A DNA stretch of 64,000 nucleotides, from NCBI GenBank assembly GCA_003344405.1, contig NOWV01000182.1, forward strand, positions 93,894 through 157,893. The letters are read 5' to 3'. The notes below the pieces were generated by a model. That model was not told where the DNA came from. It did no database searches and saw nothing but the letters and a program-made list of their open reading frames with translations. Position 1 is the stretch's first letter. Each line of letters begins with the position of its first letter. A program made the position numbers and the translations under genes. Source of the DNA: Trichoplax sp. H2 (taxonomy: Eukaryota; Placozoa; Uniplacotomia; Trichoplacea). Below are positions 22,693 through 34,127 of the stretch, piece after piece.

Positions 22693-23276
22693 GATGTTAT
22701 TATTAGAATGTAAATGAAAAGTTTGTTTTTTTGTAATCTTACAACTTGATTGATTAGTGTATATAATAGCAGTAGTTGCGTACTAATGTTAGACTATGCT
22801 ATCGTACTCTACTATTTTTTGGTCTGTGAACTGACAAATTACGCCAATTAAATTACAAGTGTCCGTATTTTGCCGTTAATTTCAATCTATCCGTAGTAAT
22901 AAATATCGCTAACTGAGAGTATTGGAAAAATAAGTATAAATACACTACCGAATTTTCACGAGATCTCTTCTCAAACAATTCAGACATCTACAGAAGAGCA
23001 AAGTGCAAAAAAATACATCGTCAATTACAAGCGTTTCAAAGTTCAATGCAAATTAAGTTGTTTATCCATCTCTATTCTACCTATAGCATTCAAAAGTAAA
23101 TATAATGCAATTATTATGGTTAACTATTTAACTTAAATCAACATATGTACATTGGGTCAAGTTTGTAAACTTGAAATAGGAATGTATTTTTCGATTGTTT
23201 AACGACTAGGTCAATATGGTCAATAAAACATCATTGGATGTCAATAAAGATAATCAATAGTCTAGATGTATTTCTT
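22693..23276. other. Intergenic between two minus-strand genes
   Basis: Upstream flank of the LIM gene and 3' flank of the EF-hand gene. AT-rich, nothing else recognised. Confidence 0.45.
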
Positions 23277-24617
23277 TTATTTTACCTTTCTAGCACTTCT
23301 GCTGGCTGTAGTTGCTTCGTCTTCTGCCTAAAATCGCAGTTGACGAGGATTAGATTATGATGTCATTATCGTAGAATAGAGTAGAGATTTTTATGTATTG
23401 AATCGTCAATTACAACATGTTACTCTACTGTAGTTCTACATATCCAAGCCAACCTCTTCATTGACGTCTTCACTAATCGAACGGCCAAAGTTACTACCCT
23501 CATATTTTGTTTGTTTAAGTTGCACCTTACGAACACTAGCAAAAAATGACTATCATCAACATTGGACGGCAGGAGTAGAAAAGTTACTACGATATTGATG
23601 TCGGTAAAAGGCGCCGTTTTTAAAAGTATTCATGGTAGGATACTTATTTTAACAGGGAAAAGATAATTGATATCAAGTAATTACCCAACAGATGACTTTC
23701 TTTCCATATTGTTAATCTTCAATTGTAAACTACTAATCTGTAATATCAAAGTATCGATACATTTAGCAAAGGGTACAGTATACTGTAGATCGAAGTTAGA
23801 AGCTACAAGGAACTTACTTGACTGTCCTTCGATTTAATTTGCCTGTCCAATTCTCGTTTTTGTTCCATTAGTGCAACTCGAGACTCTTTCAGATCTGTCA
23901 TCGCTTGGCGTAATTCATTGAGCCTCGCTTCATGGTTTGATATTGTGCCATTTCCATCAGCGTCTAAAGTAGAAGAGAAAATAGATATACTGTATAAACC
24001 TCATTCAATCCATTTTCTAACACTTGAACGAGTTTTATTGCTCTTCTAGCTCAGTTACATATCTACAGCGTATCATATAGACCAGGCGATGATGAATGCT
24101 TGCCGATCGATAATTATTATTTACGTCCATGTCATCATGACACAATTCTTATTACTTACTTTTATTATTTGTAATGTTGGGGTCATCGTTGACAGGCTAT
24201 GGCAAGAAATAACATGAGTAGATCAAGTTAATTCATTGACGAAATTGATTAACTTTACACATATTCAATAGGAGCAACTTGCACATGTAAGTTTGTAAGC
24301 AAAATCTATCTTATCGAAATTTTACTCATTTACTACGTAGTCATTATTAACTTTCTGGTTGCAGTCATAACTACAAACCCTAGTTAAAACCTGGAATAAA
24401 ATCCACTGATCTATCATACTTGTTCACATTGTCATACTAAGTTTATTTGTTTCCCATTACCAAATATATCATTTTTACACATCAGGTAACTTATCTATTT
24501 TACCTACCTCAATATCCATGTTGATAGCACGTACAGCGGCTTTGCGATAATACGATGCAGTAGTTTTACTTTTTCCTCCAAGATATGAATTTAGACTTTG
24601 TTGTAGGTTTCCTTTAT
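23277..24617 (-). CDS. EF-hand and coiled-coil protein, C-terminal part (polycystin-2-like?)
   Basis: Exons in phase: 24504-24617, 23818-23963, 23685-23737, 23454-23535 and 23277-23327 (stop TAA at 23277-23279). The first joint creates one canonical EF-hand loop, D-A-D-G-N-G-T-I-S-N-H-E, preceded by a helix (AAVRAINMDIEV). It is followed by a ~75-residue charged coiled coil (ARLNELRQAMTDLKES.., MEQKRELDRQIKSK, LQLKINNMERKSS) and a tail rich in Glu/Ser ending RSARKVK. The order EF-hand, acidic helix, coiled coil with ..KI..V..MER resembles the cytoplasmic tail of polycystin-2, but the match is weak. A 39-bp possible exon at about 24152-24190 would change the loop's first Asp to Asn if included. 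The 5' end is unresolved: a frame at 24684-24816 can join in phase but through a poor donor (GTGCAC). Confidence 0.55.
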
Positions 24618-24683
24618 CTCAGTTTTACCTATTGAAGGATGATGATGGTTAATATAGAGTTACTAAAAAGCCTTATCGTGCAC

Positions 24684-25001
24684 GTATAATAATGTCTTTT
24701 TTAACTTCTACATTGTTTGTCGTCTTGCGTTTACTACTCCCTTTCCAATCTGCACTTAAAGTAAGAACATGATTGGCCAATTTTACTTCAATAATAAGGA
24801 ATTGTACAGCAATCATTTATGCTGATCTCTAGCCATTCTATCGAAGGCAGTATATCCAGTTACTATTTTAAAATGGACAAGTGATATTAATGCTGCTACA
24901 AATGGCTGATTGCTTATAGTCTCATCAAGTACAGAATTATAGATGTAGTAGATGAGTAATAGTGCTACAAGCCATCGACCTAGATGCTTTGCAAGGTCCA
25001 T
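24684..25001 (-). CDS. Possible 5' exons: short membrane ORF overlapping a second frame
   Basis: A 62-codon ORF (25001 down to 24813) starts MDLAKHLGRW and has two hydrophobic stretches, LVALLLIYYIYN and FVAALISLVHFKIV, ending TAFDRMARDQHK; the second half is faintly like the S4-S5 region of polycystin channels (..F.KI...I.FN.TM). Its stop overlaps the ATG of another frame (24816 to about 24684) in the arrangement ATGA. That second frame reads MIAVQFLII..LSADWKGSSKRK and could splice to 24617. Either these are separate small ORFs or a frameshift or an exon has been missed. No pore or S6 sequence lies in between. Confidence 0.3.
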
Positions 25002-25240
25002 GATAGGAGCAAGTAATAATCATCTCTGGTCATAGTTGAGAAGGCTAAAATTTGAAGAAGGACGATAGCAATAAATAACGATGTAAGTGAATGCAATTCA
25101 TCTGTAATCGTTAAAAAAATTCATTCATTTCATTAAGAAGAATAAGCCATGCTACAAACTACAAATATCAAGCCACCTAGAGGAATAAAATACTCTAACT
25201 GCATGCAAAATTAATTTTGCAAAAAGAGGTTGTGTCCTCA
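25002..25240. other. Short intergenic stretch
   Basis: No feature seen; it leads into the repeat block. Confidence 0.4.
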
Positions 25241-25800
25241 TACTCGAGCTAGAATTGAACTCGTTCTATTACGACTTGTCTAATTTCCTAGCCATGATGG
25301 CTTCAAATTCATTCTCAATTTACTACAAGAGATTCACTGGTGTTTAGTATTATAGATGTCTGATAGAGGCATTGAGCCTGAACTTGAGCGAAAATTAAGC
25401 TTGATCCCTTGCGACTTGTCTTATTTCTTGCTCATTATGGCTATTGTGTCCTCATACTTAAGCTACAATTGAACTCAATCTATTGCTACTTGTTCTATTT
25501 CTTACTCATGATGGCTTCTAAATTCAATTTGTCAAAGGACATTCGTTTCCAGTACTAGTATGGATGTTAAAATAAAGAAATTGTACCCAATCGATTGCGG
25601 CTTTTCCTATTTCCTACTCATGATGCCTTCTGAAATTCAATCTGTCAAAAGAGAGACTTTCTTCGTATTATAATTATGGGCATAAAAAATAAAAAAATTG
25701 AGCCCTGGGCTAAAACTAGAATTGAAGTCGATTGATTGCGACATGTTCTATTTTCTACTGATGATGGCTTATGATCCACTCTCCATTTGCCATAAAAGAT
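25240..25800. repeat. Diverged tandem repeat, about five units
   Basis: The landmark GACTTGT.CTATTTC.TACTCATGATGGCTTC.AA recurs at about 25269, 25407, 25479, 25594 and 25734, with the preceding words TTGAACTCGATC and AAATTGA. Spacing is 70-140 bp because of deletions. Noncoding. Confidence 0.75.
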
Positions 25801-26740
25801 TCGTCCCTTGTACCAAGGGTGTTAGGATAAAGAAATTGATCGTGAACTCGATCGCTCGTGATTTGTTCAAAAAAGAATCAATCCATTGGCTGCTAACTGA
25901 CTTGAACCCATCTATGAATCGCCATGTTGAGTAAGCCTGACGGCAGAAAAGCTTTTTCCTTCATTGTAGAATGATTATGGAGCTTATTATGACAGCTTGA
26001 GCATATTATTTGTTGTTGTTCGTTGCGATGAAATTAAATAGAATAAAAATTACAGGCTCATTCATAACTCTGCTTATTAATTATATTATTAATGTTCATG
26101 TCCATGGGATAGTGGAAATACAAATAGAGTTAGCTTGGGGCCAACAGCGGTCATAATTTCATCTAGCAATATTGATCAGTTTGCAGTGATTATCGGTATA
26201 AAGCGCAACTGCAGTCTGTTCCATATGATTTCTAATTTCATTTTCTCCGTAGATAAAGCTAAATCAAGGATATCCATTGCAAATTGTGGCAATGGCCATA
26301 TTTCATTTTGGGCAAACAGGAAGCAATGACTAACTAATGTAATAGCAGAAAAATTGTGGCAAATATCACTGCGGGATGTTATACTCGTCACAATAATAAA
26401 CATTATAAACTGTATACTCGTATATAATTAATAAACGAATTGTTATATTAATAAAAACAAGTGATCAAGTCGAAATTTCTTGTTACGACTTAATTAAGGT
26501 ATGATTCAGTTTTATATGCTATTATGAAATTGCGAACTCATGTTGCCCATCGTAGGGCAGAATCTCTTCCTTAGGTCCTACTGCAGTTTATGAAACAGAA
26601 GTGTTTAATGGCGACCTCGATCCACACAAGCCATGACAATGTGTGCTTGAAAGAGATCCTCTCATCTTCGTAAATACATCCATAATACATCCGAATAGTA
26701 AAATGAAATTTAAAGAATCAAGTGCTACTATCGTTTTTTA
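25800..26740. other. Intergenic, no gene seen
   Basis: AT-rich DNA with short open frames on both strands and no recognisable domain. Confidence 0.45.
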
Positions 26741-26749
26741 TTTAGTAAT

Positions 26750-26960
26750 ATCGTGGAAAGCTCTAACTAGGCCTCTGTGTAGCGATTTCAATGATAGAAT
26801 GAAATCGTATCGTCAAAAGCTTGAACTAGGTCTCTATCCCATGTAGGGATTTCAATATCAACGATAGAATGAAAACGAATGGTGAAAAGCTGTAAAAGAA
26901 AAGGACACTGCTATCCTATGTAGTAATTTCAATACCCATGACAGAATCAGTTGCAAATCA
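26750..26960. repeat. Short tandem repeat, three ~75-bp units
   Basis: Units share CTAACTAGG.CTCT, TGTAG.GATTTCAAT, GATAGAATGAAA.CG and GTCAAAAGCT. They start near 26760, 26820 and 26890. Confidence 0.7.
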
Positions 26961-29580
26961 TCTGTTGTCATAGTCAATAAATTCCAAATGATGAGAAAGT
27001 AAAATCAAGAGCTCTAATGATGATGATCCATCACCTTAGGCAGAGATTACTTTGCCGCATGTAATGGTTGAAATGATAGGGAAAAATCGCCAATGAATTG
27101 CAAAGTATAAAAAGCCAACTGCAATCCTGGCAGATTTCATCACCATCCTCATCAACACTTTCCTGCCAACGTTGGTCCACTTTAACTTCATTAAAAGCAA
27201 CTTGATTGATTCGGATGATCAATCTCATGATGGAACTCTTTCATTTTACCATAGTCATCACAGTAAAGCGTCCAATGTAGCAAATGACTCCACCAAAATG
27301 CTGCTATGGGCATAATTGAACTGATCTTCAAAGTACCGGACTTGATCCATTTTGACCCTCGAGATGTAAACTTGAAGGCCATGATTAAATCATCAAGTAG
27401 TTGAAAATCACTGCAGGATACCCCGTTATGATAACATCTTCCATCATGATTGGACAGAGTATGTGAAGACAAATCCAATATATTGTACTATTGCCGCTAT
27501 CACACCGATCCAATGCTATTTATTGGATGCACACGGTGAAAATATCCTATCCCAATCGACTCCATCTCTAAACATGATCGAACGGCCTAATGTTGACAAA
27601 TATCACCCTCGCATCATGGGCGTTATTGCACGATTTCAAGTCAGAATTAATCCATCTAATCTTGTGCTTGTTTTACGTATCGTTGATGGCCACTGATGAA
27701 ATCTTAAACTGTGAAAATATGCTCGCCATGTCATCCAATAGCTCAATCATCATTTCATCTTCAAAACGAAACCTTTCCTTTCTCGAACATACAGTAGAGG
27801 ATACTATCAAAATGGGCTCATGGCTACTAGGATTGACAATTACATGTTGAATGGAGATTTTGACCTCGTTGTTATCCTTCCCTTCTCCTACTGATCCCAT
27901 TCCAACCCTACACCATCATAACATAGGAGAACTTGAGGAAGATTGGATCATCGAGATCAAAGCTTTTTCTTCGACCTCCATGTTGATGGCAATCCATAAC
28001 AGGGACCATGTCAGTATCGATATTTGTCATCAGCTGATGTTCAATTCATCTCTAAACTCGAACTCTAACTAGGTCAAAGTCATCATCACCATCACCAAGT
28101 GGGAAAACTTTTGGATAGTATGAACTACATCATATCGAATAATCCTCCATCAGGACTGTGTCAGCATTTACAGCTAATTAAAACTACATCTGCTAAATAC
28201 GTCACAGCTACTATAACAAAAATAAGAGAATTTCGGGGGATGTGGACCATCGAGTTCCAAAAATTTTCCTCGTTCCCTCTACGGTATGAGCTACGCCATA
28301 TCGGGCAGGAATCAATCGAAAGTCTTGCTATCCTAGCCTGCCATCACTGATCCCTGGCCATTCCTCCATTGCGATTGTGTCAGCGTTAATTCATCATCAG
28401 CTGATGTTTAATTGATTTATCCTACCATAAACTAACATTCTAAACAACGGCTCCTACAATCAAGTGAGTGTTATTATTCTAGAGGACATGGAGGACACAG
28501 ACGACGACATGTCAAGTAGAAATTCATGAAAGTCTGTTATTCTAGCCTGCTCTTACTGATCCCTTCGTACTCCTTCCTCTACAGTTAATAGACTACGGCA
28601 TACCGAGTAGAAATGGATCAAGTCTTGTTCGCTCAGCCTGTTCTCACTAATGACAATATTCTCAAAATATCCGATTATGTAGGGTGCATTGATTATCAGC
28701 TGGTGCTGAATTTCCACCCAATCGTAAACACAGTCTATCCGATCACATCGCTAACAGCAATCATAATACAGTAAAGTAAAAAAACAGAGAATTGATCGAA
28801 GTCTCGTGATCCTAGCTCTCACAACATCAATAATACACTTTTACATATCTTTTATCATTAGCCGCGATTGCAATGCTCGCAATAACATCCAATTTCCAAC
28901 ACACCCTATGATGAATTAACGCTTCCATAAACAACTATTGCCCCATGGACGACAGTAAGACAACTCCACTATGGCTGCTATAATCGCAGCTTGACTCAAC
29001 GATTAAAATAAATCAATACCAATGTTGTTGTAGATGATTAATTGAATTGGATATGATCTCTTACCTTGTTGCGATGATGCAGTTCGCTTAATCGTTCAAT
29101 CATGTCATCAAGTATTCATGCAAAGGAAAAGAATACATTGTTTATTCGAGTAGAATAGTTATTCTTAACATCAATCATCATCATCATTATTGATGATGGC
29201 TATTCTAGCTCAATCAAAGAACATGACAAGGATAAAATGGCCATTTTTTTTTACCTTTTCGATTTGGGAATGGCCGCCCAGGGTCCAGGATAGGGAGACC
29301 AAATGTTTATGACATACCTATAGAATGCCCGAATCCTTACATTGACCGTGACATTTACATCAATCGGGAGGGCCAGTAAATTATGTCGGCAAAGTAGGGG
29401 TGGTCCAGTTCTTCATGATCGGCGCCATTCTCCTAGTATCATGCTCTATACTACACTACGAGATCCATATTGTGCTTTGTCATGGATGTCCAGTAGAGTC
29501 TTGCTTTTGCTCTCCCGTACAAAAGCTTGTTGATTCTGAGGTAAGCTAATCATTTCCTACTGCATTCATCATTCACCGTC
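26960..29580. other. Gene-poor region with diverged ~300-bp repeats
   Basis: Related segments recur at about 27936, 28236 and 28540, with words such as ATCGAG.TC.AAA.CTTTT and TAGCCTGC..TCACTGATCCC, and CATCATCAGCTGATGTT at about 28030 and 28393. Overlapping open frames of 60-95 codons occur on both strands between 27000 and 28350, but none has a recognisable domain, so I do not call genes. 28800-29580 holds nothing further. Confidence 0.5.
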
Positions 29581-30310
29581 CAGCAAATAAGCAAGTCTTT
29601 CCACAGCAATGGCCATCGACATGCGGACGGATGGGTTATCCAACTCCAATTGCATTACTGCCATCGTTGACCCTTAGCGATGGATTCAAGTAATAATGAA
29701 GAAGCAAAATGAGCTTGTACTGTTAGGAGACAGCAAGGACTAGACAATATCGTAAAAAGGAAGTCTTTCCTCTGCAATAATCATCGACATGCGGACGGAT
29801 GGGTTATCCAACTCCAATTGCATTGCTGCCATCGTTAACCCTTAGCGATGGATTCAAGTAATAATGAAGAAGCAAAATGAGCTTGCACTGCTAGGAGACA
29901 GCAAGGACTAGACAATATCGTTGCTTTATAGCAAGTTGAACAGATAGCTGAATTCAACCTCAGCACATCTGTACACCGTCCAGCAAATAAGGAAGTCTTT
30001 CCACAGCAATGGCCATCGACATGCGGACGGATGGGTTATCCAACTCCAATTGCATTGCTGCCATCGTTAACCCTTAGCGATGGATTCAAGTAATAATGAA
30101 GAAGCAAAATGAGCTTGTACTGTTAGGAGACAGCAAGGACTAGACAATATCGTAAAAAGGAAGTCTTTCCACTGCAATAATCATCGACATGCGGACGGAT
30201 GGGTTATCCAACTCCAATTGCATTACTGCCATCGTTAACCCTTAGCGATGGATTCAAGTAATAATGAAGAAGCATGATGAACTTGCACTGTCCTGAGACT
30301 GCAAGGATTG
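29581..30310. repeat. Higher-order tandem repeat (400-bp dimer of ~170-bp units)
   Basis: Four copies of a ~150-bp core (AAGTCTTTCC, ATCGACATGCGGACGGATGG, GTTATCCAACTCCAATTGCA, CCCTTAGCGATGGATTCAAG) start at 29593, 29761, 29993 and 30161. Copies 1 and 3, and 2 and 4, lie 400 bp apart and share their own variants (AGCAATGG versus TGCAATAA, and the CAGCAAATAA prefix at 29581 and 29981), so the real unit is a dimer. Copies are nearly identical, indicating recent amplification or homogenisation. Confidence 0.95.
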
Positions 30311-30329
30311 AACAAATATCGTTGCTTTA

Positions 30330-32711
30330 TAGCGATTGAATAGATATCTAGAATGCACATCAGCACATATAGTCTTTAGTCGTTTTGATCAGTTATGCTT
30401 TTGGTATTGTCGTAACATCGCCTGTCCTGTAAACTACTGCTTGTTACCTTGTAGTGTACGCGCCATACAACGTGGGGAATCCTAGATATCGTACAATATT
30501 ATTTATTTATTTACGGCTTATCTAAACCTTATCTAATGTTACTAGATTAAGATTACATGCTACAAATGTTCACGTGCATTAGGATATGGTATTCAAGTTA
30601 TGTTGGTACTAGAGCTGATTGGTTGTCACAGATCTTATGTCTCGTTAACGTGTGTATGATATCGCGCTTGGCATGCGCTTCCAATAAAATAGACTAAAGA
30701 AAAGGAAAGCTCAAAGTCTCAGATCTTGATCTCGTTACAGGTATTACTTAAATTATGGATTACGAAAGTACTCAATTTGTTTTCAAATGCATATTGCGTT
30801 GAGAAATGCTGGAATACCGTATTGTTGTGATGTACTTTTTTCAGTATGTAATAACAACACGAAATGGCTAATCTGATCAAGATCGTGCAGTGCCATGAGT
30901 TTTCTCATTTCATCAAGGCCGTGCAGTGAAAAGGGTTATCTTATGAAATGCCTGCAAGTACTTCAGTAAAGATACATAAATCAAATTGCCAATCTTATCT
31001 TGATCGAGAAGTTGCAAGAGCTATCTAGCTGGAATCATTTACATTAACCTCAGCTACTATGCTTTCGATAATGTCCTATTGTAAGATCTCTCTTCACTTC
31101 ACTTATATTTGATCAATTTGCTAGAATTAGCAAAACACTATCTTATCTCACAATATTACAATTACTGTACTTTCGATAGTACTTAGGACGTATAACTAGA
31201 ATATAACTTGGCTAGTTAATACTGAAGGAATCTTAAAATTTACGCGGTACTACACCTACCTACGGACAAAAATGACTCATAGCACAATCGAGATAGTTTA
31301 TGAATCACAACATGAATTTTCGTTTGCTAGTCAATGCATGATAGACTAAAGAGATAAAATGAGCTTGCACTGTCAGTAGACAGCCATGACTTTAAAATTG
31401 CTAGTCCTATCAAGGTCGTGCTATTACAGAAGATGGTACATGTAATTAATTTACACTATTGGGTTATAGCAGTGTAAGTAAACATACAAGTCAATGGAAA
31501 ATAAAATCGCAAACTAAAATCATGAATATCGATTTCTGCGAGCAATAGACAACTCAATTGAAATATTTAATAAAGTTTACAGCATACAGCTACTGGAGTA
31601 ATGTTGTCAATTCTAATCAACCGAACTCTGTAAAGCTATAGTACTGTATACATGCAAATTCTAGCTCAAATAGACCCTATTCACTACCATATGCTGTTTT
31701 TGCAACAGTTTCGACCAGAGTTAGAAGCCCCTTTTCAACATGATCTCAAAATACAATTTTTGAGATCCCCAAGACTTCATGATAACAGAAGTAAGTCATT
31801 TTGATAACAATCCATTTTTAAGTATTTTCAGCAATATAGGAAAGAATACTTCAACTATTGCAACATAGTCGAATTTCAACTACTGTATTGCTATGCATGC
31901 AATACTGCAACACAAATTATATATTAGCCACAGTTTGTAAGCCCTGCGCTAGCCAAGACATTCACACATAGTGAATCTAATCAAACCAAATTCAAGCAAT
32001 CATGATAGAAAAGCTAGACTATAGCCTTGTATACAACTACATTTTCTAATAGGCATGTAGCTGCTTCGGCCAGTGGGTTCGTAACATACACGCATACCCA
32101 TCACCTTAATGGTGTGAAATACAGTAACATATACATGGGCTTACTTTCTAATTCTTCAAAGCCTTAACGCCAAAATAATGATAAGAACTCAGATTCCGTA
32201 ACTTTAGGCCAACTGACAGTTTATTGGATAGTATAGCATATCAAAATTATCTGCTTTAGAGGATTCAATATATACAAAAGATATGCAAAAGAGTACTAGG
32301 ACGTAAAAAAATATACCATTTTGTTGTCAATTAATAAAATCTTGTCGGCAAGTAGATATATAATTATGCTAAAATAGTGACACCCTATTGCAGGTGTAAA
32401 TTATGACTAACTGTAAATGCCATTGGGCTAGATGTAGAAATTCATCATGCTCATTGCTGCGTACTATATTGTCCTGTCTTGGACAACTAAATGTTAGTAA
32501 ATCGACGTAAATAGGCTATTGTTATACTGATGTCTATTTCCGTTTTTACAAGTATAATTCTTATATATCCAGTGGAAATGAAACTAGGATGCTAATAAAT
32601 ACTCCTAGAATTGAAATGAAAAGTAATGATGAGAATAAGCGTCCGAGTTATACCTACAAAATTGTATTCGATTTAACAAGTGGATGAGCCTCAGAGCGTA
32701 ACTGTAAGAAG
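30330..32711. other. Intergenic, no gene seen
   Basis: AT-rich. One short internal echo (TCGTGCAGTG and GCCGTGCAGTG near 30885-30925). The right end is the 3' flank of the first triple-tetraspan gene. Confidence 0.5.
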
Positions 32712-34127
32712 TTAAATATCCTGATCAAGTAACGGCTTGCCTTCTGCATTCTGCGCTACACGGATCTGTCTTGTATCGTTAGCAAGCAATGACTTCACTT
32801 TCATGTAATAAAAATGAACACTATACAACGTAGTAGGCAAGGCTATTAGTGATGCAAAAATACTCATTATACAAGCAGCAAGGAAAGTAGACGAAGCATC
32901 ATTGGATGATATCTTCAGAAAAAGTTGATAGCCACTCATGATAAGATTGGCTACTATAAAGAAACTTGTCAGTACACATAAAATAGTATAAGTACTATAA
33001 GTCATGACACACTTTTTACGAAGGATGTTAGCAGCAGTTCTACCACTTGCCATTAAGAGGCAGCCAGTTAAGCCAGTAAATACAACTATAGGATCACCAT
33101 ATAAAATAGCAATAGCCAAGACTGCGGCTACAAAGCATATCATTGCGCTTATAAATTGGATGACAGCAAAACAAAATTCTCGACTCTGGATCGCATATTC
33201 ATATCCCATCCATTCTTCGCCATTCCTAACTGAATCAAATTTGTGAAGTCCCAGCCTACTTCCCACTAAAACTTCAACATAAACTGCGAAAAAAAAGCCA
33301 ACTATGGAAGCTGCCAGTAAAATAAAGAGGAAAACGTAGATCAGAGAACGATTGGAAATAAATGATGTGGCCCCCTGCGCCATATAAACGATATCACAAA
33401 TCATCACTAGCCAACACGCCATCATAGCAATTCGACTAAAAGCAACAAACCAATTACCAGTATTGGCTGAATTCAGTTTAGCTGTAAATTCTCCCATGAT
33501 ACCCGATGTAAATATCATGGAACCAGCAGCAATAGCAACAACAGGATAAACGATGGTGACATTGAATAATCCAACCATACCAATAATGGTGAGCACTATC
33601 CCAGCGAAAATTTGCCAAACCGCTAACGTTTTGTATTGAACATCACAACAACCATATTCATCGGCCCAGCTATATCGAACCCAAATACCTCTTCTGGTAT
33701 GATTGTGATCATTACCATCATCATCCGTGGTTGTTAGGTAATACTTATTGACAGATATGAAAGCAACGATGAGTATTGCACTAGTGCTGATACCGTTGAT
33801 GATAAAGAGGATCGTAGGGCCAGAAAGATGAAAGTAGCCATTAGTAATAAATATACTACAGTAGATGATAAAATTGCTCAAGCCTAAATGCAAGCACCAA
33901 AATGATAAGGCAAAGATAGCGGTAGTAACAGTATCATGAGGAGCATTCTTGCGATAAAATAGACAGAAAGCCAAAGACAATACCGCTATTGCAGGTAGTA
34001 TGGGACCAGTAAAAGCAAGTGTGCGAATAGTTTGATCAGCTGCTATGGGAAGAACCACAAAAGAGACAACACTTAACAGAAAATTTCCCATTCCAAATAA
34101 GAGCAATACCATAATAATCCATTCCAT
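32712..34127 (-). CDS. Triple-tetraspan (MS4A-like) membrane protein A
   Basis: 471 residues in one exon, start MEWIIMVLLLFG. About twelve hydrophobic segments fall into three blocks of four, roughly residues 1-125, 165-290 and 315-460. Each block has the pattern of MS4A/CD20-type tetraspans: a first helix, a second with small residues (for example YPVVAIAAGSMIFTSGIMGE), a third rich in Cys/Ser/Ala, and a fourth. Between blocks 1 and 2 is a polar, cysteine-bearing loop (VRYSWADEYGCCDV); between 2 and 3 a conserved loop (GSRLGLHKFDSVRNGEEWMGY). No signal peptide other than helix 1. The C-terminus is short and cytosolic, ending EGKPLLDQDI with a possible acidic/dileucine signal. I know no named family with this architecture; the MS4A comparison is pattern-based. 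A paralogue lies 2.2 kb away on the same strand (36350-37765). Confidence 0.85.
   Translation of the reverse strand: MEWIIMVLLLFGMGNFLLSVVSFVVLPIAADQTIRTLAFTGPILPAIAVLSLAFCLFYRKNAPHDTVTTAIFALSFWCLHLGLSNFIIYCSIFITNGYFHLSGPTILFIINGISTSAILIVAFISVNKYYLTTTDDDGNDHNHTRRGIWVRYSWADEYGCCDVQYKTLAVWQIFAGIVLTIIGMVGLFNVTIVYPVVAIAAGSMIFTSGIMGEFTAKLNSANTGNWFVAFSRIAMMACWLVMICDIVYMAQGATSFISNRSLIYVFLFILLAASIVGFFFAVYVEVLVGSRLGLHKFDSVRNGEEWMGYEYAIQSREFCFAVIQFISAMICFVAAVLAIAILYGDPIVVFTGLTGCLLMASGRTAANILRKKCVMTYSTYTILCVLTSFFIVANLIMSGYQLFLKISSNDASSTFLAACIMSIFASLIALPTTLYSVHFYYMKVKSLLANDTRQIRVAQNAEGKPLLDQDI

Noticed and set aside
29581-30310. CRISPR-like array
   Set aside because: Units are ~170 bp without unique spacers, in a eukaryotic context; it is a satellite-type tandem repeat.
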